Source: Chitinophagaceae bacterium
GTDB taxonomy: Bacteria; Bacteroidota; Bacteroidia; Chitinophagales; Chitinophagaceae
Assembly: GCA_028288595.1 (NCBI GenBank)
Contig: JAQBNK010000161.1
Coordinates: 1 to 54,476 of the forward strand
DNA length: 54,476 nt
Reading direction: 5' to 3'
Under the pieces are notes generated by a model that saw nothing but the letters and a program-made list of their open reading frames with translations, ran no database searches and was not told where the DNA came from. The first letter of the stretch is position 1. Every line of letters begins with the position of its first letter. Positions 8,771 through 17,278 of this stretch are shown piece by piece. The translations under genes were made by a program, and so were the position numbers.

Positions 8771-11140
8771 TTAATTCTGTTTCAGATGATCTAGTATCTT
8801 TTGCAAAAGGTCTTCCGGGATAAAAGGTTTAATAACGGTTCCGTCCAGCCCGGCTTCTATCACCTTATCTTCCACTTCTTTTGGGATGCTTGCGGTTAAT
8901 GCGATAATTGGTGAAGTAATTCCCCTGGTTCTTAATATCCGTGTTGCTTCATACCCGTCAATCCCGGGCATATGCAGGTCCATCAAAATAAGATGGTGTC
9001 TTGCGGGATCAAATTTATCAATCGCTTCCTGTCCGTTAACGGCAACTTCCGTTTCTGCTCCCCAATAATTTAAAAAATTATTTGCCACAAGCACGTTTAT
9101 TTCATTGTCCTCCGCCAGCAATATGCGGATTCCTTTTAACGGAGTTGAAGAAGCGTTTGCATGGTTGTTTATCGGTTCACTCTTACCCTTTGATTTTCCT
9201 GTCCGATTAATAAGAATCGTAAAATAAAACTCAGAGCCATTTCCTTCTGCGCTGTTTAACTTCAGCTCAGAGCCCATCAATTGTAATATCCGCCTGCTGA
9301 TTGAAAGTCCTAAGCCAGTACCGCCATGGCTCCTGGATGTGGAAGAATCTGCCTGGGTAAATTGATCAAAAATAATTTTTTGTTTTTCTGCCGGTATTCC
9401 AATGCCGGTATCTTTTATCATTATCCTTATGGTAGCGTTCCGTTCCGTTAACCTTTCGGCAACCAGGATTAGCTTAACCATTCCCGAATCTGTAAACTTA
9501 ATCGCATTATGAATAAGATTACTCATCACCTGGCCAAGTCTTGTAGGATCGCCGCTTAACAAGCCAGCTTCAGAAATTCCTTCCTCAAGCTGAAGGTTAA
9601 TTCCTTTTTCGTTCGCCATCGATTTGAACCCGTTAATAATATTTCCAGCAAGGGTGGCAAGATCAAATTCAATTTGTTCAAAAGAAATTTTATTGGCTTC
9701 TATTTTATTAAAATCAAGAATATCATTTACCAGCGTAAGTAAATTATTTGCAGAAAATAAAAGTACATCCAGGTTTTCTTTCTGATCCTCTCTTGGTTTG
9801 TTCTTCAAAAGAAAATGCGTCATGCCAATCACCGCATTTAAAGGTGTGCGTATTTCATGAGACATGGTTGATAAAAACTCTGACTTCGTTCTAAATCCCT
9901 GCTCGGCTTCTGCTTTCGCTTTTTTCAATTCAAATGCAAAACGGTAGGAAAGAATTAGTGACTGAAGAAAGAAGAAAAGAATATAGCCACTAAAAAGAAA
10001 AATTTTATGGGGGATAAATATTCCAAAATAATCAAGGTTGATTATTAGAAATACCAGCATCATTACCCCGTTGCTCATCAATGCATATTGCGAGCCGGCC
10101 CGTTTATTCCGGAATGCTTTTATAAAAACCATGAAGGCATAAACAATATACACGAACATAAAAACCAGGAAAGGAGTTGTTAGTTGGGAAAAAATCCGGG
10201 CAGGAAAAAAAACAGTTACAAAAGTGAATAATAAACAAACGCCGATAAGACCTTTCATCAGCGGATGATAAACATCTTTAGGGTACAGGCAGCGGGTGTA
10301 TTGCGCAAATAATGCGATACTTAAAAAGAGAGAAGCATACTCTATCCTGATAGTAACAAACCAGCTGAGCGTTGGAAAAACATGGTGGAACGCATAAAGA
10401 TCCGTACCCATTATTCTATAACTATAAAGCATAGAAAAAAGCGAGAAAAATAAAATTGCCCGATCATGTTTTCCGAATAGAAAGAGTCCGAATAAAAACA
10501 AGCCACCCATAAAAAGGCAGCCCGTTAAAATCAGGTCTGCTGCATAATCCTGCTCGAATTTGGTAAGCAATAGTTTCTTTTCTCCGATAACAATATCCTT
10601 GTACGTGCCTGCACGTGTATGCCAGAAATTAGAAACCTGCAATAATATATGAAGCGTATCTGCACGAGGTAACGAAATAATAGAGGTGTTCCAATAAGGT
10701 ATAGCGTTTGCCGCAGATGTTCCTGCTTTACCATTTGAAGAAAGCAGTTTGCCGTTCACGTAGAGCTGGTAGGACGAGTATGTATCAGGGATCTTTAATC
10801 CGAGCTCAGCATTTACCAAAGGCATAACAACATCAACAGCGTAAGTGGCAAATCCATTTGCAGGTAACTTTTGCCCGTACAGAGATTTACCGGTCCACAA
10901 AAAAGGAAACTGCACAAACGTATCCGCAACGGCATGTTTTTCTGTTGGTGATACTTGCCTGTTCCAGTAAAATGCCCACTCTCCCTTTAATGTAATTCCA
11001 TTTTTTAAATGTGCCGTATCCAGGTTAAGGATGGCGTGTGCCGCCTTGCCTTCTTTTGTAATAGTACCGGTACAGCCAGACATTAACAGGAGAAAAGCGG
11101 CGATAATCGCACCGGTGATATATTGTAGAAAGGGACGCAT
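8771..11140 (-). CDS. Hybrid histidine kinase with lipoprotein-type signal, 7TMR-DISM sensor and receiver domain
   Basis: A 789-residue sensor kinase starting at the ATG at 11140; a longer TTG-start frame would begin inside the promoter. Residues 1-23 are a signal ending LLLMSGC, so Cys23 may be lipidated. A beta-rich external domain spans about 30-185 and a seven-helix membrane block about 200-405 (7TMR-DISM type). The HisKA box SHEIRTP has its phospho-accepting histidine near 428, the ATPase domain (GDPTRLGQVMSNLIHNAIKF, DTGIGI, GGTGLGLSI) covers 530-645, and a C-terminal receiver has its aspartate in LMDLHMP near 721 and the lysine in IKPF. No separate response regulator is adjacent. The ligand is unknown. 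Confidence 0.9.
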   Translation of the reverse strand: MRPFLQYITGAIIAAFLLLMSGCTGTITKEGKAAHAILNLDTAHLKNGITLKGEWAFYWNRQVSPTEKHAVADTFVQFPFLWTGKSLYGQKLPANGFATYAVDVVMPLVNAELGLKIPDTYSSYQLYVNGKLLSSNGKAGTSAANAIPYWNTSIISLPRADTLHILLQVSNFWHTRAGTYKDIVIGEKKLLLTKFEQDYAADLILTGCLFMGGLFLFGLFLFGKHDRAILFFSLFSMLYSYRIMGTDLYAFHHVFPTLSWFVTIRIEYASLFLSIALFAQYTRCLYPKDVYHPLMKGLIGVCLLFTFVTVFFPARIFSQLTTPFLVFMFVYIVYAFMVFIKAFRNKRAGSQYALMSNGVMMLVFLIINLDYFGIFIPHKIFLFSGYILFFFLQSLILSYRFAFELKKAKAEAEQGFRTKSEFLSTMSHEIRTPLNAVIGMTHFLLKNKPREDQKENLDVLLFSANNLLTLVNDILDFNKIEANKISFEQIEFDLATLAGNIINGFKSMANEKGINLQLEEGISEAGLLSGDPTRLGQVMSNLIHNAIKFTDSGMVKLILVAERLTERNATIRIMIKDTGIGIPAEKQKIIFDQFTQADSSTSRSHGGTGLGLSISRRILQLMGSELKLNSAEGNGSEFYFTILINRTGKSKGKSEPINNHANASSTPLKGIRILLAEDNEINVLVANNFLNYWGAETEVAVNGQEAIDKFDPARHHLILMDLHMPGIDGYEATRILRTRGITSPIIALTASIPKEVEDKVIEAGLDGTVIKPFIPEDLLQKILDHLKQN

Positions 11141-11182
11141 TAGGGTTGAGCAGCAAATTAAGATGTTCTGTTTGAACTCGCT

Positions 11183-11190
11183 CAAAAATA
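11183..11190 (-). promoter_or_regulatory. Likely -7 element of the hybrid kinase gene
   Basis: On the minus strand the bases read TATTTTTG, a match to the Bacteroidota -7 consensus TAnnTTTG, 43 bases before the chosen ATG. No clear TTG was found at the usual -33 distance. It adjoins the terminator of the upstream gene. Confidence 0.4.
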
Positions 11191-11217
11191 AAAGCCACCT
11201 TTTACAAGATGGCTTTT
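11191..11217 (-). terminator. Terminator between the small lipoprotein gene and the kinase gene
   Basis: AAAGCCACC and GATGGCTTT form a nine-base stem with one mismatch; on the minus strand the hairpin is followed by a TTTTATTTTT tract. It lies 26 bases after the stop of the minus-strand lipoprotein gene. Confidence 0.75.
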
Positions 11218-11242
11218 CCTCATTAGTACTACCCAGATCCGA

Positions 11243-11431
11243 TCACCTCATGCTATCAACTTTAGTCTTATCTTTTGTTGCAGTATCGCCGCGTGTCGCC
11301 ATAGTATCAACTATTATTCGCGAACAATCCTGTGATACCTTTTCTTTATCATTACCTCCCTGCTGATTACCGCCGCTTCCACATCCTGCTATCATAAATC
11401 CTGTCAATACTGCAACTGCCAATTGTTTCAT
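11243..11431 (-). CDS. Small lipoprotein, 62 residues
   Basis: The N-terminus MKQLAVAVLTGFMIAGC is a convincing lipoprotein signal with Cys17 as the lipidation site. The mature part of about 45 residues is hydrophilic and rich in G, Q, D, T and K (GSGGNQQGGNDKEK), with one further cysteine, and has no recognisable domain. The gene has its own terminator just downstream and is transcribed toward the hybrid kinase gene. The function is unknown; the signal peptide and terminator argue that it is real. Confidence 0.65.
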   Translation of the reverse strand: MKQLAVAVLTGFMIAGCGSGGNQQGGNDKEKVSQDCSRIIVDTMATRGDTATKDKTKVDSMR

Positions 11432-11618
11432 TTCCTTTTTATATAAAAGACAATATTCCTGCCATCGCTTTTAAACAGGATGATTCTATAACTTAGTTAA
11501 GAATTTCAAGCAGTTATATTTTTCATCCTTTCTGTTGGTGTGGCAAAGGGAGGCTTTTCGTCTACAATTCTTAAAATGGGGAACAATTTTAGCAACAACA
11601 GCAGTATAACATAGTTCA

Positions 11619-12719
11619 ATGATAAAGATCAGGCCCGCACACTATTTACAGTTGCTGACTCCTTCTTTTAGCACAAAAAGAACCCGGGAGATCCTCAGTG
11701 TTAATCCTACCATAATACCAGAAAGAAAAGAAGCGGCTGAAATATGCATCTGTGTTTATGATTATAATGAACAATACTTCGATGAGCATAGCCTCAATAA
11801 AATAAGCGAGAGCTTTTCCTTTTATAAAAATGAAAGAAAGACCTGGTTAAATATAGACGGGATAAGAAAAAAGGATATAGAAGAACTCGCTAAGAATTTT
11901 GAGATTCATCCGCTTATCGTAGATGATATTTTGAGTATAGCACAGCGCCCTAAGATGGATGAGATAGAAGGCAAATTATTCTGCGTACTGAACATGTTGT
12001 ATTTCAATGATGAAGAATCTTCTGTAGAACAGGAGCAGGTAAGCATCATTCTTGGAAATGATTTTTTAATTACTATACAGGAAGATGCGACAAGAGACGT
12101 ACTTGACCCTATACGGGATAAATTAAGATTACCGAACAGCCGTTTGAGACAGAGTGGTGTTGACTATTTATGTTACCTGATGCTTGATGTGATTGTTGAT
12201 AATTATTATCTCGTTCTGGAAAAGCTGGGCGATAAAATTGAAACGCTCGAAGAAGAAATTATCCGGAAAAGCGATAATAATACGCTTGCAAAGATTAATA
12301 ATTTAAGAAAAGAATTAATTGTTTTGAAACGGAATGTTATTCCTGTAAGAGATCTTATCAATGGTTTTATAAGAACCGACAGCAAGGTGATGGAAGACAA
12401 AACCAGGAAATATTTTCGTGATATTTATAACCACACCATGCAGGCAAGTGACCTGGTTGAAAATTACCGTGATATGATGATGAGCCTGCAGGATCTTTAT
12501 ATGAGCAAGGTTAATCTGCGGCTAAATGAAATTATGAAAGTGATGGCAGTTGTAACCTGTCTTCTTGCTCCTGCAACGGTAATCAGCGGAATATTCGGAA
12601 TGAACTTCGATATTATTCCGGCCGCACATCAAAAATGGGGATTTTATTTTGCAGTGATACTAATGCTTGCTATACCTGTATGGATGCTGACTATGTTTAA
12701 ACGGCGCGGCTGGTTCTAA
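11619..12719 (+). CDS. corA: Magnesium/cobalt transporter CorA
   Basis: A 366-residue divalent-cation channel of the inner membrane, active as a pentamer. The large N-terminal cytoplasmic domain includes WLNIDGIRKKDIEELAKNF near 87 and HPLIVDDIL near 107. A long coiled helix follows (about 190-300), then the first membrane helix ending in the signature GMN at 327-329 and the second helix at about 341-358 with the basic tail KRRGWF. Length and order match the family. The stop codon overlaps the convergent DUF2480 gene by four bases (CTAA read both ways). Confidence 0.94.
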   Translation: MIKIRPAHYLQLLTPSFSTKRTREILSVNPTIIPERKEAAEICICVYDYNEQYFDEHSLNKISESFSFYKNERKTWLNIDGIRKKDIEELAKNFEIHPLIVDDILSIAQRPKMDEIEGKLFCVLNMLYFNDEESSVEQEQVSIILGNDFLITIQEDATRDVLDPIRDKLRLPNSRLRQSGVDYLCYLMLDVIVDNYYLVLEKLGDKIETLEEEIIRKSDNNTLAKINNLRKELIVLKRNVIPVRDLINGFIRTDSKVMEDKTRKYFRDIYNHTMQASDLVENYRDMMMSLQDLYMSKVNLRLNEIMKVMAVVTCLLAPATVISGIFGMNFDIIPAAHQKWGFYFAVILMLAIPVWMLTMFKRRGWF

Positions 12720-13225
12720 GATTTCTTTTTGTAGATAGGAACGGTACTGCAGGGCTCTCCGTACATTATACTTTTAGCATAAGGTCTTAGTTTTCCTGTG
12801 ATAGACACATAAGCAGACTCGGGAACGGGCACTTCTCCGCATCCTTTAATCACTACTCTTTTATCTGTATACTCTGCACCATTAATCGCATCAATATTTT
12901 TTTGAATTACCTGCCTGATAATATCCATCTCATTGCCAAAAAAAAATGAAGCAGTAACGGGTTCTAAGTATGCGGCTACTAACATGTGAGCCCACATAGG
13001 AATTACAGCATCTGCAGAACAGGTAATGGCAACATGCTTATTGCGATATTTTTCCCAGTCGGTTTGCTGTAATGCTGCCCTGAAATCTTTTTCTTTCAGA
13101 ATGAGCTCCATGAATAAATATTCTTTCAGATCAAAAACAATAACCTCTTCTTTCGGAAAATAATCTTCAAGGTTTAATGTTATCAATCCACTTTCAGCTA
13201 CTTTATTCAATATTGTTTCACTCAT
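12716..13225 (-). CDS. DUF2480 family protein
   Basis: A cytoplasmic protein of about 169 residues that I recognise as the Bacteroidota family DUF2480, from the N-terminal LNLEDYFPKEEVIVFDLKEYLFMELILKEKDFR and the C-terminal KGCGEVPVPESAYVSITGKLRP segments. Its function is unknown. The ATG at 13225 is preferred to an in-frame start at 13246, because a TAAATTTG -7-like element on the minus strand at 13244-13251 would otherwise overlap the coding start. Two cysteines (CSADAV, KGCGE) and the late EPCSTVP could bind metal, but this is not established. Confidence 0.82.
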   Translation of the reverse strand: MSETILNKVAESGLITLNLEDYFPKEEVIVFDLKEYLFMELILKEKDFRAALQQTDWEKYRNKHVAITCSADAVIPMWAHMLVAAYLEPVTASFFFGNEMDIIRQVIQKNIDAINGAEYTDKRVVIKGCGEVPVPESAYVSITGKLRPYAKSIMYGEPCSTVPIYKKKS

Positions 13226-13320
13226 CGCTTTTCTTTTGCTTTTCAAATTTACTCAACAAACTGCTAAGAGTTAGTTACATATGTTTTACTGCCTGATATT
13301 TTTCCCTTACTCGTAATAAA

Positions 13321-13348
13321 AAACGCATCCCCATTATAGGATGCGTTT
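13321..13348 (-). terminator. Strong terminator after the PpiD-like gene
   Basis: AAACGCATCC pairs perfectly with GGATGCGTTT across an eight-base loop. On the minus strand a TTTTTTATT tract follows. It lies 21 bases beyond the stop of the minus-strand peptidyl-prolyl isomerase gene. A-residues on the plus side mean it could work weakly the other way too. Confidence 0.88.
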
Positions 13349-13368
13349 AAAAAAAATGGTTCGGTATA

Positions 13369-15468
13369 TTAATAAAATTTAGAACGATAATCTTTGATCT
13401 CTGCCGACTTATGAAGGGCATCAAGTGCTCTGTAGGCAGCCTGGGCTTTCAAATTATTTTGCAATGCGGCCGGGTCATTTCCCATAGACGGTTTGGCACT
13501 TACGCCTTCCCCACGCAAAATAAATACGCCGGTATTTCCGGAAATCGGGGTCGTTTGTTTTCCTTGTACCTGCTTGTTAAAAGCGGCTCCGATAATTTTT
13601 GGTTCGTTTCCAACATTTGGAATGAACGGTGTTTGAAAAGCAATACTGTCCGCACGCTGTACACTACTGCCCACGCTTTTAGCAATCTCTTCCAGTGAGT
13701 TCCCTTTTATTTTTGTGTCTATAATAATTTTTGCTTTTTTCTCATTCCTGATAAATGGTTCGGCAAGTGGCCTGGCCGATGTAACGGACATCTGCCCGGC
13801 TTTATTTATTCCCGTTACTGTTGCAACGATATATCTGTCGCCAATTTTCATGGGTTCGGAAACGTCTCCATTATCTTTTTCATAAACCCATCTTACCAAC
13901 TGGCGGCTCGCGGTTAATGGCCCTACGGTAAAATCATTAGCCTTAATATCTGCAGCAACAAGAGGCGTCATCTTTAATTTCTGTGCATTCTGCGAAAATT
14001 CTTTCGAGGTCTTGCTCCCTGCAGCAAACTGCTGGGCCGCCGTACTTGCATTGTTATCCGTTTCCGGGCTAATCACAATTGGCTTGGAGAAGTAGGCAAC
14101 ATTATATGCAGGCTGAATATTTTTTTGCTGAACGACTTCTATGTAATGATACCCGCTATAAGTGCTGTTTTCAACCTTTACAATTTTTTTATCGCCGGTA
14201 TTGCCATAAAAAGCCACTTCAGCAAATTCTTTACTGATGGTTGAAAATTGAGAAGAGGGAAATTCGTATTCTCCCTTCGTTGGTTTGCTGCTGGGATCGT
14301 CAGAAAATTGCTGAACCATCGCATTAAAATCAGCTCCGCCTTTTATTGCATTCGCGATACTGTCGATCCTTTTTTTCGCAATACTATCGGGAAGAACGGG
14401 CTGTCCCCGGTCTGCAGTCTTAATTAATATATGACGAACTTTTACAGAATCAGGCATTGACCTTTTAGCAATCATTCTTGCAACTACATAATTTCCTCCA
14501 TCTACATAGGGGCCGAAAACTTGCCCAATGCCAAGTGATTTTATAGTATCAGCATAAGGCATCTTCATGTTATTGCTGGTAACATATCCGTCAAAATAAG
14601 GCGTCTCACTTCCTTTCGTGCTAACAAAATTTTTCACATCGGGCGCGGTAGCAAAAGCGGGTTTAATTTCTGAAACCTGTTTAAACGCCTCTTCACTATC
14701 CTGTGCACTTGGTCCCGCTTCAAAAGCAACATAAGATATTGAACGTGTTTCTTCTTTTTGCTCAAATTCAGACTCATGCTTTTTTTCGTAATCCCTGATG
14801 TCAGCATCAGATACTTTTACCTGGTTATCGGGGATCAAAGTATAGGGTGCCTGTACATAAGAGATACTGGCTATTGAATTATTATCGGCATTCATTTTTT
14901 CATTCATCCATTTTGGAACATAGATAGCTCCTGAAATTAATGACTGGTATTTCTGACGGAGCGACTGGTCGATTGTTGGTTGTATATAAACCTGGTAATA
15001 CTGAGCTACCCGCGGATCATTTTTTAATTTTTTTATCTGGTTGATTTCTTCCCGGGCAGCTTGTTCATTAAACTGTCCTGTTGCCGGATCGGTAAATCTT
15101 TGCGTAAACCATTGAGGCGGGTTATTACCAAATAATACATCTGATAATTCTTTTCCCGTAAATGCGAGGCCGAGTTTTTTATATTGTTGTTCGAGAACAA
15201 TCTGGTCAACCATCATGTTCCACACACCCGGCACTAATTGTTCCTGTGGTATCTGGCCACCGTTCATTTGATTTACCAGGTCAGATTTTGCCTGGAAATC
15301 TGTTCTGTCTACAGTTTGGCCGTTAACTTTACCTATGGTTGTATTGTTGCTAAACAGGTTACCCCTGCGAAATGCAGAATCCTGTAATATAAATGCAAGT
15401 AATGCGAGGGCGATGATACCAAAAATGATCCAGGCTCCTTTTTCACGAATTCTTTGAATAACAGACAT
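13369..15468 (-). CDS. Membrane-anchored periplasmic folding factor (PpiD/SurA type peptidyl-prolyl isomerase)
   Basis: A 699-residue protein with one N-terminal transmembrane helix (GAWIIFGIIALALLAFILQ, about 11-29), a SurA-N-like chaperone region (about 40-300), a parvulin domain at about 343-450 starting VRHILIKTAD and including FNAMVQQFSDDPS and EYEFPSSQF, and a long C-terminal half that resembles a second, degenerate isomerase region. It would sit in the inner membrane facing the periplasm and help outer-membrane proteins fold. A promoter with both Bacteroidota boxes lies just upstream and a strong terminator follows, so it is a single-gene transcript. It borders the putative origin. Confidence 0.9.
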   Translation of the reverse strand: MSVIQRIREKGAWIIFGIIALALLAFILQDSAFRRGNLFSNNTTIGKVNGQTVDRTDFQAKSDLVNQMNGGQIPQEQLVPGVWNMMVDQIVLEQQYKKLGLAFTGKELSDVLFGNNPPQWFTQRFTDPATGQFNEQAAREEINQIKKLKNDPRVAQYYQVYIQPTIDQSLRQKYQSLISGAIYVPKWMNEKMNADNNSIASISYVQAPYTLIPDNQVKVSDADIRDYEKKHESEFEQKEETRSISYVAFEAGPSAQDSEEAFKQVSEIKPAFATAPDVKNFVSTKGSETPYFDGYVTSNNMKMPYADTIKSLGIGQVFGPYVDGGNYVVARMIAKRSMPDSVKVRHILIKTADRGQPVLPDSIAKKRIDSIANAIKGGADFNAMVQQFSDDPSSKPTKGEYEFPSSQFSTISKEFAEVAFYGNTGDKKIVKVENSTYSGYHYIEVVQQKNIQPAYNVAYFSKPIVISPETDNNASTAAQQFAAGSKTSKEFSQNAQKLKMTPLVAADIKANDFTVGPLTASRQLVRWVYEKDNGDVSEPMKIGDRYIVATVTGINKAGQMSVTSARPLAEPFIRNEKKAKIIIDTKIKGNSLEEIAKSVGSSVQRADSIAFQTPFIPNVGNEPKIIGAAFNKQVQGKQTTPISGNTGVFILRGEGVSAKPSMGNDPAALQNNLKAQAAYRALDALHKSAEIKDYRSKFY

Positions 15469-15499
15469 AATACTATATAAAGGTTTACGATGAGGATGG

Positions 15500-15529
15500 C
15501 AAAAATAGGGGAATATAGTGTTTGAACAA
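15500..15529 (-). promoter_or_regulatory. Promoter of the PpiD-like gene
   Basis: Read on the minus strand: TTG (15527-15529), exactly 19 bases, then TATTTTTG (15500-15507). This matches the Bacteroidota housekeeping promoter (TTG, N19, TAnnTTTG). The start codon is 32 bases downstream. A DnaA-box-like sequence (15532-15540) begins two bases upstream of the -33 element. Confidence 0.75.
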
Positions 15530-15932
15530 ACTGTGGAAAACCTCCATGATGCAGAAGGGCTGGCGATTCTGTGGTTAACAACAGAACAGCCCGTTGATTT
15601 GCCGTTGATTTTAAAAAGAGGTTATCCCCGCACCTGTGTTAACAGGCCTTGTTTTCTGTGGACAAGCGGCAGTTTCTTTCTCTGCCGCTGTGCAAAGATG
15701 GAAAGCAAAATAGGTTGCATTATCTGGCCGTAATAACAGGGGTAAAACATGTTAACTGTCCGTCCCCGTGGATTAACAGTGTACATGCTGTGGATACGGT
15801 TTGTTTATAAGCATAGTTCCTCTTTATCATTTTTGTTGATAAACGAGGTATCGTCTTTGCCAGTATAACTTTCACTTTGTGTAAAGGATGTGTAAAGCCG
15901 TGTACAAGGATGAACTAATTAACTTTGTTCAT

Positions 15933-15941
15933 TGTGGATAA
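15933..15941 (-). promoter_or_regulatory. Consensus DnaA box
   Basis: The plus strand reads TGTGGATAA, the exact complement of TTATCCACA. A second box in the opposite orientation (ATATCCACA) starts 14 bases to the right, forming an inverted pair next to the AT-rich tract. Confidence 0.75.
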
Positions 15942-15967
15942 TCAACTTTTCCCGATATCCACACCCG

Positions 15968-16015
15968 TAATAGTAATAGGTTTTTATAAATAAACTAATT
16001 ATAATTAATACTACA
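15968..16015. other. AT-rich tract, candidate DNA unwinding element
   Basis: After CACCCG, the 48 bases up to the nadA ATG contain only six G or C. They begin with a doubled TAATAG and continue with TTTTTATAAATAAAC and a TAATTATAATTAATA tract. Its position directly beside an inverted pair of DnaA boxes is what an unwinding element would show. The same bases also serve as the nadA leader. Confidence 0.55.
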
Positions 16016-17053
16016 ATGGATATTAACATTGGAGAAATACCCAAAATAAAAATTGCTGAGGCAAGAAAAAATTTAAGCCGAAGAGGATTTTTGGATATTG
16101 AGCTGGATCCTGAACTTGATCTCTTCGCAGAGATTGAAAAATTAAAAAAAGAAAAGAATGCCATTCTCCTGGCGCATTATTACCAGGAACCAGATATACA
16201 GGATGTAGCAGATTATATTGGTGATAGTTTGGGTTTGGCACAACAGGCTGCAAAGACAAGTGCCGATATGATTGTTTTTGCCGGCGTTCACTTTATGGCC
16301 GAGACTGCAAAAATTTTAAACCCGAAAAAAAAAGTTCTTCTGCCAGATCTGAAAGCGGGTTGTTCTTTAGCCGATAGTGCTCCTTCTGAATTGTTTAAAC
16401 AATTTAAAGCCCGGTACCCGAATCATATTGTTATTTCTTATATCAATTGCACTGCAGAAATGAAGGCACTGAGTGATATCATCTGTACAAGCAGTAATGC
16501 CGAAAAAATTATTGAAAGTATACCGGGGGAACAGCAGATTATATTTGCCCCGGATAAAAATCTCGGAGGATTTCTAAATAAAAAGACGGGTAGAAATATG
16601 ATCCTTTGGAATGGCGCCTGTATGGTTCATGAAATTTTCAGTCTTGAAAAAATAACCCGGTTAAAGGTTAGGCACCCGGAGTCTAAGGTTATCGCTCACC
16701 CCGAATGCGAGGAGGCTGTACTGGCAGCAGCCGATTATATTGGAAGTACTACTCAACTTTTGAAATACACCCTGCAGGACGCCTCAAAATCGTTTATAGT
16801 GGCAACAGAAACCGGCATCCTTCATCAAATGCAGAAGAATGCCCCGGATAAAACTTTTATTCCCGCTCCCCCGAATAATGCCTGTGCGTGTAACGATTGC
16901 CCCCACATGAAGCTGAATACATTGGAAAAATTGTACTTGTGCATGAAATATGAATTACCAGAGATTCTGATGGAGGAAGAATTGCGTAAGGCAGCACTGA
17001 AGCCTATTCTACGTATGCTGGATATCAGTAAAGCGGCTGGCCTGGGAGGCTAA
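16016..17053 (+). CDS. nadA: Quinolinate synthase
   Basis: Condenses iminoaspartate with dihydroxyacetone phosphate to quinolinate in de novo NAD synthesis, using a [4Fe-4S] cluster. The 345-residue protein has the family motifs [23 protein letters not shown] near 49, [15 protein letters not shown] near 87, and the cluster-ligand cysteines at about 116 (KAGCSLAD), 202 (NGACMVHE) and the C-terminal [13 protein letters not shown] (290-295). The ATG is the first in the AT-rich leader. A TAACTTTG -7-like sequence at 15920-15927 could be its promoter, though a -33 box is not clear. nadD is found 4.4 kb downstream; nadB is not in the window. Confidence 0.95.
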   Translation: MDINIGEIPKIKIAEARKNLSRRGFLDIELDPELDLFAEIEKLKKEKNAILLAHYYQEPDIQDVADYIGDSLGLAQQAAKTSADMIVFAGVHFMAETAKILNPKKKVLLPDLKAGCSLADSAPSELFKQFKARYPNHIVISYINCTAEMKALSDIICTSSNAEKIIESIPGEQQIIFAPDKNLGGFLNKKTGRNMILWNGACMVHEIFSLEKITRLKVRHPESKVIAHPECEEAVLAAADYIGSTTQLLKYTLQDASKSFIVATETGILHQMQKNAPDKTFIPAPPNNACACNDCPHMKLNTLEKLYLCMKYELPEILMEEELRKAALKPILRMLDISKAAGLGG

Positions 17054-17109
17054 AATTTTGACTGTCAGCTAATTGGTTTGCTTTTTGTAATAGTGCTAAA
17101 AAAGATGTT

Positions 17110-17274
17110 ATGAATAAACTTTCAGCATTAGTACTGTTCTCTTTCATGGTGGCAACACTAACTTCCTGTGCTGTGGTCGGTGGAATTTTTAAAGCCGGGA
17201 TGTGGGTAGGAATTGTAGTGGTGGTGGTAATAATTGCTTTAATTCTCTGGCTCGTAGGAAGAGGACGCCTGTAG
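17110..17274 (+). CDS. Small lipoprotein with one membrane helix, 54 residues
   Basis: A 54-residue protein with a signal ending in LTSC (Cys20), then AVVGGIFKAGMWVGIVVVV, a transmembrane helix and a basic GRGRL tail. I recall similar short proteins with the core CxVVGGIFKAGxW in Bacteroidota, usually annotated as hypothetical. It lies 56 bases after nadA on the same strand and ends just before a convergent gene. Its function is unknown. Confidence 0.7.
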   Translation: MNKLSALVLFSFMVATLTSCAVVGGIFKAGMWVGIVVVVVIIALILWLVGRGRL

Positions 17275-17278
17275 TTGT

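Larger units (their letters stand above)
15469..16015. other. Putative chromosomal replication origin (oriC)
   Basis: A 547-base region without a credible gene, lying between divergent ppiD-like and nadA genes. It carries many DnaA-box-like nonamers: a perfect TTATCCACA (minus strand, 15933-15941), ATATCCACA (plus, 15955-15963), and on the minus strand GTATCCACA (15789-15797), TTGTCCACA (15657-15665), TTTTCCACA (15532-15540), TTAACCACA (15570-15578) and TAATCCACG (15768-15776). CTTTACACA occurs twice, at 15878 and 15889. Three GTTAAC palindromes (15574, 15638, 15751) are also present. The nadA-side edge is strongly AT-rich. mnmG and two parS-like sites lie within 5 kb. No dnaA gene is in the window, which is not unusual in this phylum. 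Confidence 0.72.

Noticed and set aside
15518-15733. A 71-codon plus-strand open frame inside the putative origin
   Set aside because: It has no recognisable family or signal and covers several DnaA-box-like sequences; it is better explained as chance within the origin region.
15968-15980. The doubled TAATAG as a DnaA-trio element
   Set aside because: The triplets resemble trios on the plus strand, but their direction relative to the adjacent DnaA boxes does not fit the usual arrangement; kept only as part of the AT-rich tract.
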